DNA of 64,000 nucleotides from Legionella sheltonii (lineage in GTDB: Bacteria > Pseudomonadota > Gammaproteobacteria > Legionellales > Legionellaceae). Where the stretch lies: contig NZ_JAPHOQ010000010.1 in the NCBI RefSeq assembly GCF_026191355.1, positions 1-64,000 of the forward strand, given 5' to 3'. Shown piece after piece: positions 9,399 to 18,409 of this stretch (positions within the stretch are counted from its first letter, which is position 1; every line of letters starts with the position of its first letter). The notes below the pieces were generated by a model. That model ran no database searches and was not told where the DNA came from. It was given only the letters and a program-made list of their open reading frames with translations. A program made the position numbers and the translations under genes.

Positions 9399-10045
9399 AT
9401 ATTTTTATAGATTTTGATGGAACGATTACGAAAACGGATACTACAGACAGCTTATTAGAAAAATTTGCTCAGGGTGATTTTAATCAAATAGAGCAAGATT
9501 GGCTTTGTGGGCGCATAAGCTCCAAAGACTGTATGCAAGCGCAATATGCTATGATTCGAGGGATGGAACCTGAAATTAGGTATGAATTAGAACATATTGA
9601 AATTGATCCTGGTTTTATTGAATTTTGCACTTTAATGCAAAACAAGGCAAAACTTATTATCGTTAGTGATGGTATTGATTATCCCATCGAGTATTTGCTA
9701 AAAAAACATGGACTTCTTTCAATACCTTATTACTCAAATCATTTTTCATTTCTTAAGGAGGGTGTTGCAATTAGTTTCCCTTTTGAAGTGAAGCAGTGCA
9801 AATCAAAGTGTGGTTTATGTAAATGTCATATCTTTTATGAGCAGCAATTTAATGACTCAGGCAAATCGATTTTAATTGGTAATGGCAAATCTGATGTTTG
9901 TTTAGCACATCAAGTTGATTTCGTATTTGCGAAGGAATATTTATTAACGTATTGCCAACAACATCAAATAAAGCATTTTGAGTTTAATAGTTTTTTGGAT
10001 CTGGTAAACCTATTTCAATGCGAACAACTTGAAAATTTTCTTTAA
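9395..10045 (+). CDS. HAD-superfamily phosphatase, MtnX/SerB-like
   Basis: The 216-residue protein begins MNIFIDFDGTITKTDTTDSL, the HAD motif I with D6 as nucleophile and D8 as acid. LIIVSDG is motif II and GNGKSDVCLA is motif III/IV. The length and a Cys-rich cap segment (CKSKCGLCKC) match the HAD-IB phosphatases related to MtnX and phosphoserine phosphatase. It starts with TTG inside the stop of the acyl-AMP ligase gene (TTGA overlap), indicating translational coupling, so it probably dephosphorylates an intermediate of the same pathway. The substrate is unknown. Confidence 0.85.
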   Translation: MNIFIDFDGTITKTDTTDSLLEKFAQGDFNQIEQDWLCGRISSKDCMQAQYAMIRGMEPEIRYELEHIEIDPGFIEFCTLMQNKAKLIIVSDGIDYPIEYLLKKHGLLSIPYYSNHFSFLKEGVAISFPFEVKQCKSKCGLCKCHIFYEQQFNDSGKSILIGNGKSDVCLAHQVDFVFAKEYLLTYCQQHQIKHFEFNSFLDLVNLFQCEQLENFL

Positions 10046-10099
10046 TAACTAACCCAGTTTATTCTGATGAAACAATTAATGGTTTATAAATAATTCCAG

Positions 10100-10134
10100 T
10101 CTTTCATCCTGCGTGGTAATGACAGGATGAAAGA
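10100..10134. terminator. Perfect 12-bp hairpin between converging genes
   Basis: TCTTTCATCCTG (10100-10111) pairs perfectly with CAGGATGAAAGA (10123-10134) around an 11-base loop. It sits between the plus-strand HAD gene and the minus-strand aminotransferase, so it may end both transcripts, although T-runs are weak. Confidence 0.6.
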
Positions 10135-10163
10135 TGATTAAACCTCAGGAGGCTAAGACCAAC

Positions 10164-11531
10164 CTATGCTGCCTTGGCTTGCATGAGTAATTGTTCTAAA
10201 AGAATGATGCCTAAGTCAATTTCCTCTTTACTGATTTCTAAGGAGGGTGCTAGAGTAAATGTATTTTTATAGTAACCGCCAATATCCAGTACAAGACCGT
10301 AAGCTTGTCCATTGACCTGAAGATCGCCACGTAATCCTGCATTGAATATTGCATCAGCTAATTCTCGATTAGGAGTAAAACCATCTTCTTTACATAACTC
10401 AATACGTAGTGCCAGACCAATCCCATCAACATGACCAATCATTTTCCAGCGCTTTTTAAGTTCAGTGAGTTTATTTAGAAAATAAGCCCCTTTTTCATTG
10501 ACCTGTTGCTCATAATTTTTTTCCGACAACATGTTCATCACTTCAAGACCAATTGCAGTTCCTAATGGATTTGAAGAGTAGGTGGAATGAGTCGATCCGG
10601 GAGGAAATTTTTCTGGAGAAATCAGTTCTTCCCTTGCCCAAATTCCGGCAATAGGGTTTAAACCATTCGTTAATGCTTTGCCGAAGACAACGATGTCTGG
10701 AGTGATTCCATAGTGTTCGAAGGACCAAAATTTACCAGTACGATGGAAACCCATTTGGATTTCATCGGCAACCAACAAAATGTCTTTTTCCTTAAGAAAT
10801 TGTGCCAGTTCTTGAAAATACCCTGGAGGTGGGATGACATAACCACCAGTACCTTGTATAAATTCGACAAAAAACGCAGCGTATTCTGCTTCTTTGGACT
10901 TATCATCCCAGACGGCATAATATTCTGTTTCAAATAATTTTTTAAATTGATTCATACAGTAGAGGCCGCAGGTCTCACGTTTCATGTCATAAGGGCAACG
11001 GAAACAATAGGGAAAAGGCTGAAAGGATGCTTTATCAGAGAAATGGCCAAATCTACGACGATAACGGTAACTTGAGGTGATGGAAGAGGCACCTAGTGTT
11101 CGGCCATGATATCCGCCCATAAAAGCGAACATCAAATTTTTCTTCTTTTCATTACGAACCAGTTTTAGTGCATCTTCAATGGCTTGGGAGCCGCCCACAT
11201 TGAACTGCACGCGTCCTTTAGCACCGGTTCTTTGCTCGATATTAGTACAAATGGCTTCTGCTAGTTCTACCTTTTCTTTATGCAGATATTGGCAGGCAAG
11301 CTGAGGTAAGTTATCCAGTTGTTGTTTTAAGGCATTACTAATACGTTCGTTTTTGTAGCCAAAATTAACCGCTGAATACCACATTTGCAAATCTAAATAG
11401 GGAATGCCTTTCTCATCATAAAGATAACTTCCTTGGCAGTTACTAAAAATTTTTGGAGGATTTGCATAATGGACTGTGTCACCGAAAGAACAATATTGAG
11501 CATCTTTTTGTAGCAGTGATTTAATATTCAT
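10164..11531 (-). CDS. Class III PLP-dependent aminotransferase
   Basis: A 455-residue fold-type I aminotransferase. Visible are the PLP-phosphate region FNVGGSQAIEDALKLVR, the ring-binding VADEIQMGFHRTG (D256) and the Schiff-base lysine in VVFGKALTNG (K285). A four-cysteine insert, CFRC and CGLYC (about 176-192), occurs in some omega-amino acid and diamine aminotransferases. Class III members usually move an omega-amino group of ornithine, lysine, diaminobutyrate or putrescine, or act on an aminoketone. It faces away from its neighbours within an otherwise plus-strand cluster, which suggests separate control. The substrate is unknown; the arginase-family gene nearby makes an arginine/ornithine-derived amine attractive, as inference. 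Confidence 0.9.
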   Translation of the reverse strand: MNIKSLLQKDAQYCSFGDTVHYANPPKIFSNCQGSYLYDEKGIPYLDLQMWYSAVNFGYKNERISNALKQQLDNLPQLACQYLHKEKVELAEAICTNIEQRTGAKGRVQFNVGGSQAIEDALKLVRNEKKKNLMFAFMGGYHGRTLGASSITSSYRYRRRFGHFSDKASFQPFPYCFRCPYDMKRETCGLYCMNQFKKLFETEYYAVWDDKSKEAEYAAFFVEFIQGTGGYVIPPPGYFQELAQFLKEKDILLVADEIQMGFHRTGKFWSFEHYGITPDIVVFGKALTNGLNPIAGIWAREELISPEKFPPGSTHSTYSSNPLGTAIGLEVMNMLSEKNYEQQVNEKGAYFLNKLTELKKRWKMIGHVDGIGLALRIELCKEDGFTPNRELADAIFNAGLRGDLQVNGQAYGLVLDIGGYYKNTFTLAPSLEISKEEIDLGIILLEQLLMQAKAA

Positions 11532-11657
11532 AAGTAATAGAACAAATTGAGTAAGATATACTAACTATAGTCAATTTTTATAATTTTGCTGGATGAGTAA
11601 TCTGGATGATATGAATTTTGGGCTATACTGAAAGGTGAAAATTCAATTTATGCCAAT

Positions 11658-11921
11658 ATGAGCATCAAATAACGCAGTATTAGGAACGCAGAAAAGATGG
11701 GACATTTGCACTGTATTTGGTATACAAAGGCAACTTAAATTGAGCCTGATATCTGGAGTAATTTAATTCGAGATGAACGGCACATCCAGTCTTGGTATAG
11801 TGCACTTGATCAAGCCAGCCTGCCTGATAAAACTCAATTTTATTATGCTGTATTCTATGATCAAGATAAGCCAGTAGCATTAGTTCCTACATTTCTTAAA
11901 TCAATTCCTATAGATTTTGTA
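11658..11921 (+). pseudogene. Upstream coding frame of the DegT fusion gene interrupted by two TAA codons
   Basis: In the same frame as the ATG at 11922, protein-like sequence continues upstream (for example SWYSALDQASLPDKTQFYYA and PVALVPTFLKSI) back to a TAA at 11736-11738. Beyond that stop the frame continues through RSIRNAEKMGHLHCIWYTKA to a second TAA at 11670-11672 and an ATG at 11658. No ATG, GTG or TTG lies between 11739 and 11922. The simplest reading is that the original start was near 11658 and two nonsense changes removed the N-terminal ~88 residues. The part before 11739 is less surely coding than the part after it. Confidence 0.6.
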
Positions 11922-14135
11922 ATGCCTGATTTTATCTCAAGAATCATTGGTTTTTTTGATAAGTATATTTACACCTTTCGTTTTAAAAGGTTTTTTTTTA
12001 TCGGATCTTATGTTGACTATGGTGTAATCGGTCTTAATGAGCATTATCATTTTGAAGGATTAAAATCTCAAATTGCCCATGAAATTGACCTCCAAAGTAA
12101 ACGGTTGGGGGCATCAGTTGTTGTTTGGAAAGATTTTGAGAAGCATGTCTGCGATCATTTATCCCCCAAAAAGTATTTCACTTTATGCTCTTTTCCTGAT
12201 ATCTACAGTGAGATAAAAGGATCCAATTTTGATGAGTTCCTGCAACATAAGCCTTATTTTTTAAGAAAAAAAATTAAAAGAAAGCTACGCCAATGTCCCC
12301 AAAACAATTATGAATTGTTTATTACACAGGATCCTAATGAAAAAGAACTAACTCAATTTTATGACTGTTTTGAGCTTATTTGGGAAAAGTATGCCACCAG
12401 CAAGATAAATTTTGATCACGTCAATTGGGATTATTTCAGGAGTTCTTCAAAGGATCACCATTTTATCTATATAGGCTTACAGGACAAGGAGAGTCAAGCC
12501 ATTATTAATGTAGTTCAATGTTTGCAAACGGATGACAGTTTATTTCAAGTTTTTTATGGTTTTGATACGAGCAAATTTTCTGCAAACAATGGCTACTATT
12601 TCTTGCTTCAAAAAAAAGTGATTGAGTATTGTATTGAAAATCACATCAAACAATTATTTGATGGTCAAAATCAGTACACTGCTAAATTAGATATGGGGAG
12701 TCAACTACTTCCTTATTATAATGCGGTAAAATGTCATTCAGCGATGTTGCATTGGCTTTTAAAACAATTTATGAGCGATTTTACCTGGGCGGATCTTTCT
12801 CCTGAGCTCGCAACTTATCTCAAAGCACATCCAGAAGCTCTTCCACAGCCTCAAAAGACGAAGTGGTATCATTATTTGCGTACATTCATTCATGCACTAC
12901 CTCCAACTGCTGGATACAGAATCTATGGTAAGGATTTTTGGAGTAATCGTCATCGGCTCAAAGATTCGAAAGTAACTCTCGAGAAGAGCTGCGCTCAACA
13001 GTTAGCTGTACCTTTTGTGCATGTCACAAACTCCGGAACTGCTGCGTTATATCTTCTCTTGAAATCAATAACCCATTTAACCGCAGCGAGAACAATTATA
13101 ATTCCAGCTTATACATGTCCACTGGTTGTTTTCGCTATTGTGCGTGCTGGTTTTAAAGTACAGCTATGTGACTCAAATGGCATAGATTTTAATTTCGATC
13201 TCGAGCAATTGAGCCAGTTATGTAATTCAAATGAAGACATCGCTGCTGTTTTGGTCACTCATTTAGGAGGTATTCCGGCTCAAATTGAAAAGGTAAGTGA
13301 AATGTTACAACGGGCATCTAAGCCTATTTTTCTGATTGAGGATGCTGCGCAAGCATTTGGCGCTATAGCAGGAAATCAACCCGTAGGTAGCTGGGGTGAT
13401 TTTTCTATTTTTAGTTTTGCCGCTGGGAAAGGTGCAACATTTTATGAAGGAGGGTTGCTGGCAAGCAAACATAATCGGTTTAAGGAGGTGTTGCAAAAGA
13501 CGATTAATACCCACGAACATCCAAAACCTTTTCTTGAATGTTGGAGAGTCATACAACTTCTGGGATATTGGTTATTGTATCGGCCCTGTTTATTCTTTTG
13601 GATATATACTTTGCCACAGTCAATTTGGGCTCGTCAAAACAATTGGATTCGTGCTTTAAATGAAGAGTTTTCAATTCATTTTCCTATTCATAAGGTGTCT
13701 AATCTCCGAACCTATTTGGGATTTGCTAATTTTTTGCGAATGCCTAAGGAAATTGAGGCGCAGAGACAAAAAGCATCCTACTACTTGGATGCTTTGGCAT
13801 CGTGCAACGCCATTCGGGTACTTAGAGAAGAAACGGCTCAAGATAAAGCAACATATCCCTTTATGTCCTTAATTCTACCTGTTCCACGGGAAGCAGTTTT
13901 TCCTGATTTGTTGTTACAAGCTTCTGGTGTATCTTTAATGTTTGCCAAAATACTACCTGATTATGCGTATTTAGGCCCTTATTTAAGTGATAAATCAGCA
14001 GAAAGTTATCCTAATGCAGATAAGTTATGTAAGGGACTTATTACTTTAAGTACGACTGCATTTATTACAAATGAAGAAATTTCTGAAGTGAGTCAATATA
14101 TTAAAACACTGGCAGGGTGGGGGTTAAAATCATGA
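11922..14135 (+). CDS. FemAB/GNAT-like acyltransferase fused to DegT/DnrJ/EryC1-type aminotransferase
   Basis: The open part is 737 residues. Residues 1 to about 320 resemble the peptidoglycan-recognition/FemAB-related acyltransferases (DUF482-like), with a basic FLRKKIKRKLRQC segment and LFDGQNQYTAKLDMG. Residues 335-737 are a sugar aminotransferase of the DegT/DnrJ/EryC1 family: TNSGTAALYLLL, PAYTCPLVVFAI, EDAAQAFGA and a PLP lysine in FAAGKGATFYEGG (K503). The N-terminal domain is incomplete because the frame upstream is broken by stops (11670, 11736), so the acyltransferase half may be inactive while the aminotransferase half could still be made. The downstream gene starts within its stop codon (ATGA). 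Confidence 0.8.
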   Translation: MPDFISRIIGFFDKYIYTFRFKRFFFIGSYVDYGVIGLNEHYHFEGLKSQIAHEIDLQSKRLGASVVVWKDFEKHVCDHLSPKKYFTLCSFPDIYSEIKGSNFDEFLQHKPYFLRKKIKRKLRQCPQNNYELFITQDPNEKELTQFYDCFELIWEKYATSKINFDHVNWDYFRSSSKDHHFIYIGLQDKESQAIINVVQCLQTDDSLFQVFYGFDTSKFSANNGYYFLLQKKVIEYCIENHIKQLFDGQNQYTAKLDMGSQLLPYYNAVKCHSAMLHWLLKQFMSDFTWADLSPELATYLKAHPEALPQPQKTKWYHYLRTFIHALPPTAGYRIYGKDFWSNRHRLKDSKVTLEKSCAQQLAVPFVHVTNSGTAALYLLLKSITHLTAARTIIIPAYTCPLVVFAIVRAGFKVQLCDSNGIDFNFDLEQLSQLCNSNEDIAAVLVTHLGGIPAQIEKVSEMLQRASKPIFLIEDAAQAFGAIAGNQPVGSWGDFSIFSFAAGKGATFYEGGLLASKHNRFKEVLQKTINTHEHPKPFLECWRVIQLLGYWLLYRPCLFFWIYTLPQSIWARQNNWIRALNEEFSIHFPIHKVSNLRTYLGFANFLRMPKEIEAQRQKASYYLDALASCNAIRVLREETAQDKATYPFMSLILPVPREAVFPDLLLQASGVSLMFAKILPDYAYLGPYLSDKSAESYPNADKLCKGLITLSTTAFITNEEISEVSQYIKTLAGWGLKS

Positions 14136-15004
14136 AACCATTGCTCCTGTTAACCGATCAGCACCACTCCACACTTCATTACATGCACGATCATTGGCAG
14201 CACGCATTAACTCTTGATTTTAGGACTCTTGAGCAAGAACTAAGGTTATATGGGTCGATGAATATACTCCAAGAGTGCCAAAAAATAATTAATGAACTCG
14301 CAAATGAACCCTATATAACTTTTATGGGATCGGGTGACTTTCATCATCTCACTTATCCATTACTCACTCGACTTACTGAACCCTTTATTTTAGTTATTCT
14401 TGATAATCATACCGATTGCTCGTTCATTCCACCTCAATTTTCTTGTGGAAACTGGGTTAATATGGCAGCGAAAATTTCTCTATGTGAAAAAATAATTCAT
14501 ATTGGAGCGACACAAGGTTATGGTCCTGTGGAAAAGCGACTCGGGGTAATTCAGCTTATCGCTCAAAAAAAAATGCTTAGTGTTCCTGGAAGAGAATTGA
14601 TGCAACAAGGGATTGCAGTTGTAGAAAATGCTTTAGCCCTTTGTAATAGCGACCTGCCTTTTTATTTAAGCATTGATAAAGATGTGCTGAATGTGGATGT
14701 GATTAAAACCGATTGGGATCAAGGGGTTATTTCATTAGAAGAAATGTGCTCTGTAATTCAGTTATTAAAATCACGTCGATGTGTTGGAGTTGACATCTGT
14801 GGTGAAAAGACAGAAACAACCGTTTTTAAAAATCCTCTGAAACAATTTATTTCACGATTCGATCATCCTAAGCTATCGAGAATAAATGAATCGGAATTTC
14901 AAAAGAACATATTAAAACACTATGAAATAAATCAGCGTATTTATAACTTAATTGAAGGGGACTGTTGCTATTCTAGCCCATATCGTAATTACAAGGACAG
15001 ATAA
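14132..15004 (+). CDS. Arginase/agmatinase-family (ureohydrolase) protein
   Basis: The 290-residue protein shows the binuclear manganese pattern of ureohydrolases in order: GSGDFHHL (equivalent of GGDHS), DNHTDC (D91, H93, D95, the DxHxD motif) and SIDKDVL (S180, D182, D184). The usual DP after the last motif is replaced by NVD, so it is a divergent member, and its substrate may be a guanidino or acylamino compound rather than arginine. The start ATG 14132 overlaps the preceding stop as ATGA, and its own stop overlaps the next start as TAATG, so it is translationally coupled on both sides. Confidence 0.8.
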   Translation: MKPLLLLTDQHHSTLHYMHDHWQHALTLDFRTLEQELRLYGSMNILQECQKIINELANEPYITFMGSGDFHHLTYPLLTRLTEPFILVILDNHTDCSFIPPQFSCGNWVNMAAKISLCEKIIHIGATQGYGPVEKRLGVIQLIAQKKMLSVPGRELMQQGIAVVENALALCNSDLPFYLSIDKDVLNVDVIKTDWDQGVISLEEMCSVIQLLKSRRCVGVDICGEKTETTVFKNPLKQFISRFDHPKLSRINESEFQKNILKHYEINQRIYNLIEGDCCYSSPYRNYKDR

Positions 15005-15369
15005 TGATATTCCTATATTATTTTATCTTATTCGTAATCGGTGCCTTGACAGAGACATTTCTGCACGTTTGCCTAAAAAAAGCTACTATAGACCACATCG
15101 ATGCACGCGGTTTTCGATATTACCTGAGTATCATCAAAGATTATTGGTTCTATTTAGCGATGTCATTTTATATTGCTGACCTCGTGATTTATATGTATCT
15201 ATTAGCTCATCTTCCTCTTTCAGTGGCTTATCCAATTACTGGCTTGCAAAAAATTTTCATTATTTTTTCTTCCGGTTATTTTTTAAAAGAAGCCTTGAGC
15301 TCTATAGAATTGCTTGGCGTATCACTGATTGGAATAGGCATTTTATTAATTGCGGGAGCTCAAATTTAA
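15004..15369 (+). CDS. Four-helix SMR/EamA-type transporter subunit 1
   Basis: 121 residues with four predicted membrane helices. ALTETFLHVCLKKAT in helix 1 sits where SMR proteins carry their charged residue, and PLSVAYPITGLQKIF is the central helix pattern of the SMR/ArnE-ArnF group. It starts within the stop of the ureohydrolase gene. Together with the next gene it would form a heterodimer, as in ArnE/ArnF, which flips lipid-linked aminoarabinose. The cargo here is unknown but is likely the product of this gene cluster. Confidence 0.8.
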   Translation: MIFLYYFILFVIGALTETFLHVCLKKATIDHIDARGFRYYLSIIKDYWFYLAMSFYIADLVIYMYLLAHLPLSVAYPITGLQKIFIIFSSGYFLKEALSSIELLGVSLIGIGILLIAGAQI

Positions 15370-15744
15370 ATGAACAAAACACTACCTTTACTGAAAGTAA
15401 TCATTTGGATTTTACTCCTGAGTAGCGATACCGCAGCACAATTATTGTTTAAAGTAGCGGCGCTGAATTTTAGCGGGGGAGTTTGGCTGTCTAATTATCC
15501 TTTTTTTCTAGCTTATGTTTTTGAATTATTGTCTTTTTTATTGTGGATGAGAATTATCAAAGATACTCGTTTATCCATTGCATTAGCCCTTACAGCCATA
15601 CTTTATATAACGGTTTCATTGACTTCATACATTTTTTTTCATGAGCAAATCAACATACTCCAGTGGATAGGCACGGTGTTAATTGCCGCAGGAACCTGTC
15701 TTTTAGGATATTATGAAGGAACCAAAGCAGTTTCAGAAGCATAA
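15370..15744 (+). CDS. Four-helix SMR/EamA-type transporter subunit 2
   Basis: 124 residues with four predicted helices (about 7-24, 37-57, 70-92, 96-115). The ATG follows the stop of subunit 1 with no gap. SSDTAAQLLFKVAAL and LSIALALTAILYITV align in position with the SMR pattern. The immediate pairing of two related but different small subunits indicates an antiparallel heterodimer. It is the last gene of the cluster. Confidence 0.8.
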   Translation: MNKTLPLLKVIIWILLLSSDTAAQLLFKVAALNFSGGVWLSNYPFFLAYVFELLSFLLWMRIIKDTRLSIALALTAILYITVSLTSYIFFHEQINILQWIGTVLIAAGTCLLGYYEGTKAVSEA

Positions 15745-15770
15745 GAATTAAAAGGTTTTTTATTAGGAAC

Positions 15771-17474
15771 TTACACAATAAAGTACAGTTTGATATGGGC
15801 CTCACGGTTGAGCATAAAACGCTCAAATTTATCTGGGTAGACGCCTGTTAAGAAATCAGTTAATCCATAAGAAAATGCTTCTTCCTCGAGAAAAATTTTT
15901 TTTCCTTGGTTGACAAAGGGTAGTAATAACAAGTCACCCATGTATTTTATATGTACAATAAAGTCGACTTGGTTGTAACTTAATTTAACATCAACATCAC
16001 CTTCAGCCAATTGGGTACGACGCAGATGTTGCATCACTTCTCCAGTTGTGAGTGCAACTCGGTCCATTGTTGTTGTGTTAATGCTCCATTTTTTACCATT
16101 TTCATGGATGAAATAATTCAGCTCATCTTTGGATAAATCTTTTTCCTTTTCAAAGGTTATCACTGCATCTTTGCGTATACCGATACGAAAGATCATATGC
16201 AGCAAAAGAGCTACAAAAACTGAAAGTGAAAGCGAAGTACTTGTAATCGATTGTAATGAATGGGGTAACGAGTTGTAGAATGTGGGATATATTTCTTTAC
16301 TCAGTCCAAATAAAAAAGCAAAACCAATAACATAAGTCATTCTGGCATCAATATTTCGAGAGGTCATTACCTGCACTCCCCCAACGATCATAAAGCTTGC
16401 AGTAAACATTAATGCGGGACCAACAACGGACATGGGAATGATTAATAAAATAGAAACAATTTTGGGGAATAATGAAAGAATCACCAAAATAGAACTTGTT
16501 GCAAAAGCAATGTATCGACTTGTTGCTCCAGCGGCACTCGATATACCGACTAAACTTGGACCTGTACTAATACCAGGAATACCTAATAATCCTGCAATTA
16601 CTGAGCCCATCCCATCGGCAAATACTCCACTTTTAATTGACTTTAAATCAGGGCTTTTCCAGTTTGGATCATTAATTTTTTGACAAGTGGTAACCACTCC
16701 AATCGTGCGCAAAGCTGCAGCAATGCTGGCTATAAAAAAGGGCAAAATAAGTCCGCATGAAAACTGATAAGAAATGAATGAAAAATTAGGCCAAGCAAAA
16801 AAGGGTATGGTCTTTAAGAGTGCAATTTTTTCAGGCTGAATGACACCAAATAAAAAAGCGACAATAAAGCCAGATACTAAACCTATAAAAGAGCAAATCA
16901 GTTTAATAATTCCACGCCACCAAATGCTTAAACCGACCATCATAGATAAAGTAAAAAGCCCGACCCAAAAATCAGTTTCAAAATGATGATTAGGCAAATT
17001 TGCTACTCCTAAAAATTGCCTAATCCCTTCAAGACCTAATTCAATGCCAACAATCACAATGATAAAACCAGAAATTCCTGGTGGAAAAATCACTCGTAAA
17101 TGGTACAGCAGGCGGGAAAAAAGAATTTCTAAAAAACCTGCAAATACGGTCATTCCCAATACTAAAGGTAATCCTCCTACGTCAGCGGCTAGTAAAGAGG
17201 CCTTGAAATAAATAGCGGATACCACCGGTGCCGCTAAAAATCCGGAGCCTATAGGCGCCTTTAAGGCTTGTAGCGAAGTTGCAATTGCAAGGGCAATCAT
17301 ACCCACTCTTACCGCATCAACAGCGATATGATCGGGTAACTTTGAAGTTCTTACCACAATAATAATGAGAACCAGATAGACTGACATAAGCAGGGTATGT
17401 TGGAGTCCAAGTAAAAACAATTTTACGAAAGGAGGTTTGTCATTGACTGAATAGATTAATTCATTACCGTCCAT
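15771..17474 (-). CDS. NCS2-family nucleobase permease with C-terminal cytoplasmic domain
   Basis: The first ~440 residues contain about 12-14 membrane segments with NCS2 (xanthine/uracil permease) features: LGLQHTLLMS at the start, PPGISGFIIVIVGIELG, and GLLGIPGISTGPSLVGISSA in place of the usual QN-G motif region. The remaining ~125 residues form a soluble domain (NGKKWSINTTTMDRVALTTG and on) that ordinary NCS2 permeases lack; similar extensions have been seen in a subset of permeases and somewhat recall histidine-kinase-type ATP-binding folds, but I cannot confirm this. It would import a purine or pyrimidine. It converges on the SMR pair and is otherwise alone. Confidence 0.85.
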   Translation of the reverse strand: MDGNELIYSVNDKPPFVKLFLLGLQHTLLMSVYLVLIIIVVRTSKLPDHIAVDAVRVGMIALAIATSLQALKAPIGSGFLAAPVVSAIYFKASLLAADVGGLPLVLGMTVFAGFLEILFSRLLYHLRVIFPPGISGFIIVIVGIELGLEGIRQFLGVANLPNHHFETDFWVGLFTLSMMVGLSIWWRGIIKLICSFIGLVSGFIVAFLFGVIQPEKIALLKTIPFFAWPNFSFISYQFSCGLILPFFIASIAAALRTIGVVTTCQKINDPNWKSPDLKSIKSGVFADGMGSVIAGLLGIPGISTGPSLVGISSAAGATSRYIAFATSSILVILSLFPKIVSILLIIPMSVVGPALMFTASFMIVGGVQVMTSRNIDARMTYVIGFAFLFGLSKEIYPTFYNSLPHSLQSITSTSLSLSVFVALLLHMIFRIGIRKDAVITFEKEKDLSKDELNYFIHENGKKWSINTTTMDRVALTTGEVMQHLRRTQLAEGDVDVKLSYNQVDFIVHIKYMGDLLLLPFVNQGKKIFLEEEAFSYGLTDFLTGVYPDKFERFMLNREAHIKLYFIV

Positions 17475-17727
17475 TAGAAAGCCGCCTGCTTAGGAACCCA
17501 TTGAAGTGAGTTATTTATTATCAATAAACTGATAGTCTAAATGCGAATGATCTGCAACTCATTAGTTCCTTAACATTAACACAAGAGCAAATAAAAATCG
17601 TCAAGGATTGCTTCTAATTATCTATAAGAACTTCATGTAATTCAAAATCTAAACCTTTACTTTCTACTTGAAGTGACAAGACTTTTGTTGTTAATTTGTC
17701 ATTTCAAAAAAGTGTTTCTTTAGAAAA

Positions 17728-17746
17728 TATTGCCCTTAAGGCAATA
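17728..17746. promoter_or_regulatory. Palindrome upstream of the F-box gene
   Basis: TATTGCC (17728-17734) and GGCAATA (17740-17746) flank CTTAA. It lies about 77 bases before the F-box start in the 348-base gene-free stretch 17475-17822 and could be an operator or a small hairpin. No PmrA or CpxR consensus was seen there. Confidence 0.3.
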
Positions 17747-17822
17747 GTAGGAATAGGCCAATATTCTGTGACCTGTTGTCACATCTTTTATTAGGATAAG
17801 GCGTTAATATCAAGGAAAGGCA

Positions 17823-18383
17823 ATGCATAATAACAATCAAAAAAATCAAGATCCTTTTGATGAACTTGCCGATGAGATGTTGTTGGAGGTTCTTAATGCT
17901 CGCGATAATGAGAATAATTATATTATTAACCCAAAGGATATGACTGCTGTTGCCTTAAGTTGCAGGCGTTTTAACTCGATAAGCCAGAGCGCCAATTGCC
18001 TATTTTTCCCCATGTCTTATAAAGATCTTCGCGAGAAAGCTTCAGATTATCGTGACTTTAAGGAAAAGCAACTGAGTCAATTAATGCATGAACAAAAAAT
18101 GCTCAAGGAAAAGAGTGACCCAATTTATTGGAATAAAACGATTAGAAAAGCCATTTCCTGTGGTGTAAGCTTACTTGTTGCATCCCTTTTGGCCTACAAA
18201 TTTGATATGGAATATACCCATTTTTTCCTTACCACGATGGTTTTTTCCATAATGACTCTGGTTATCAATGAACTCCTTTTGCATCGTTTCCAGTTTTCCC
18301 TAGATGAATCCAAGACGAGAACTATTCCTCTTCAATTTTTTGATGAGGAAATAGCAAGGAAGACTGTCTCTTTGGGCCTCTGA
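17823..18383 (+). CDS. F-box protein with C-terminal membrane hairpin, likely translocated effector
   Basis: Residues 9-57 match the eukaryotic F-box: FDELADEMLLEVLNA, then DMTAVALSCRRFNSISQS. F-box proteins recruit targets to SCF ubiquitin ligases through Skp1, and Legionella is known to inject F-box effectors through Dot/Icm. After a charged coiled-coil-like stretch (about 75-103) come two hydrophobic segments (about 112-126 and 132-150), which would anchor the protein in a membrane. There is no substrate-binding repeat such as ankyrin. It is a single gene with a good ribosome site (AAGGAAAGGCA before ATG). Translocation is inferred from the eukaryotic domain. Confidence 0.75.
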   Translation: MHNNNQKNQDPFDELADEMLLEVLNARDNENNYIINPKDMTAVALSCRRFNSISQSANCLFFPMSYKDLREKASDYRDFKEKQLSQLMHEQKMLKEKSDPIYWNKTIRKAISCGVSLLVASLLAYKFDMEYTHFFLTTMVFSIMTLVINELLLHRFQFSLDESKTRTIPLQFFDEEIARKTVSLGL

Positions 18384-18409
18384 TTTAGCAATAGATCTAC
18401 ATGAACCTA

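Noticed and set aside
13305-13872. Other-frame ORFs within the DegT domain
   Set aside because: They overlap a well supported coding region and have no family features.
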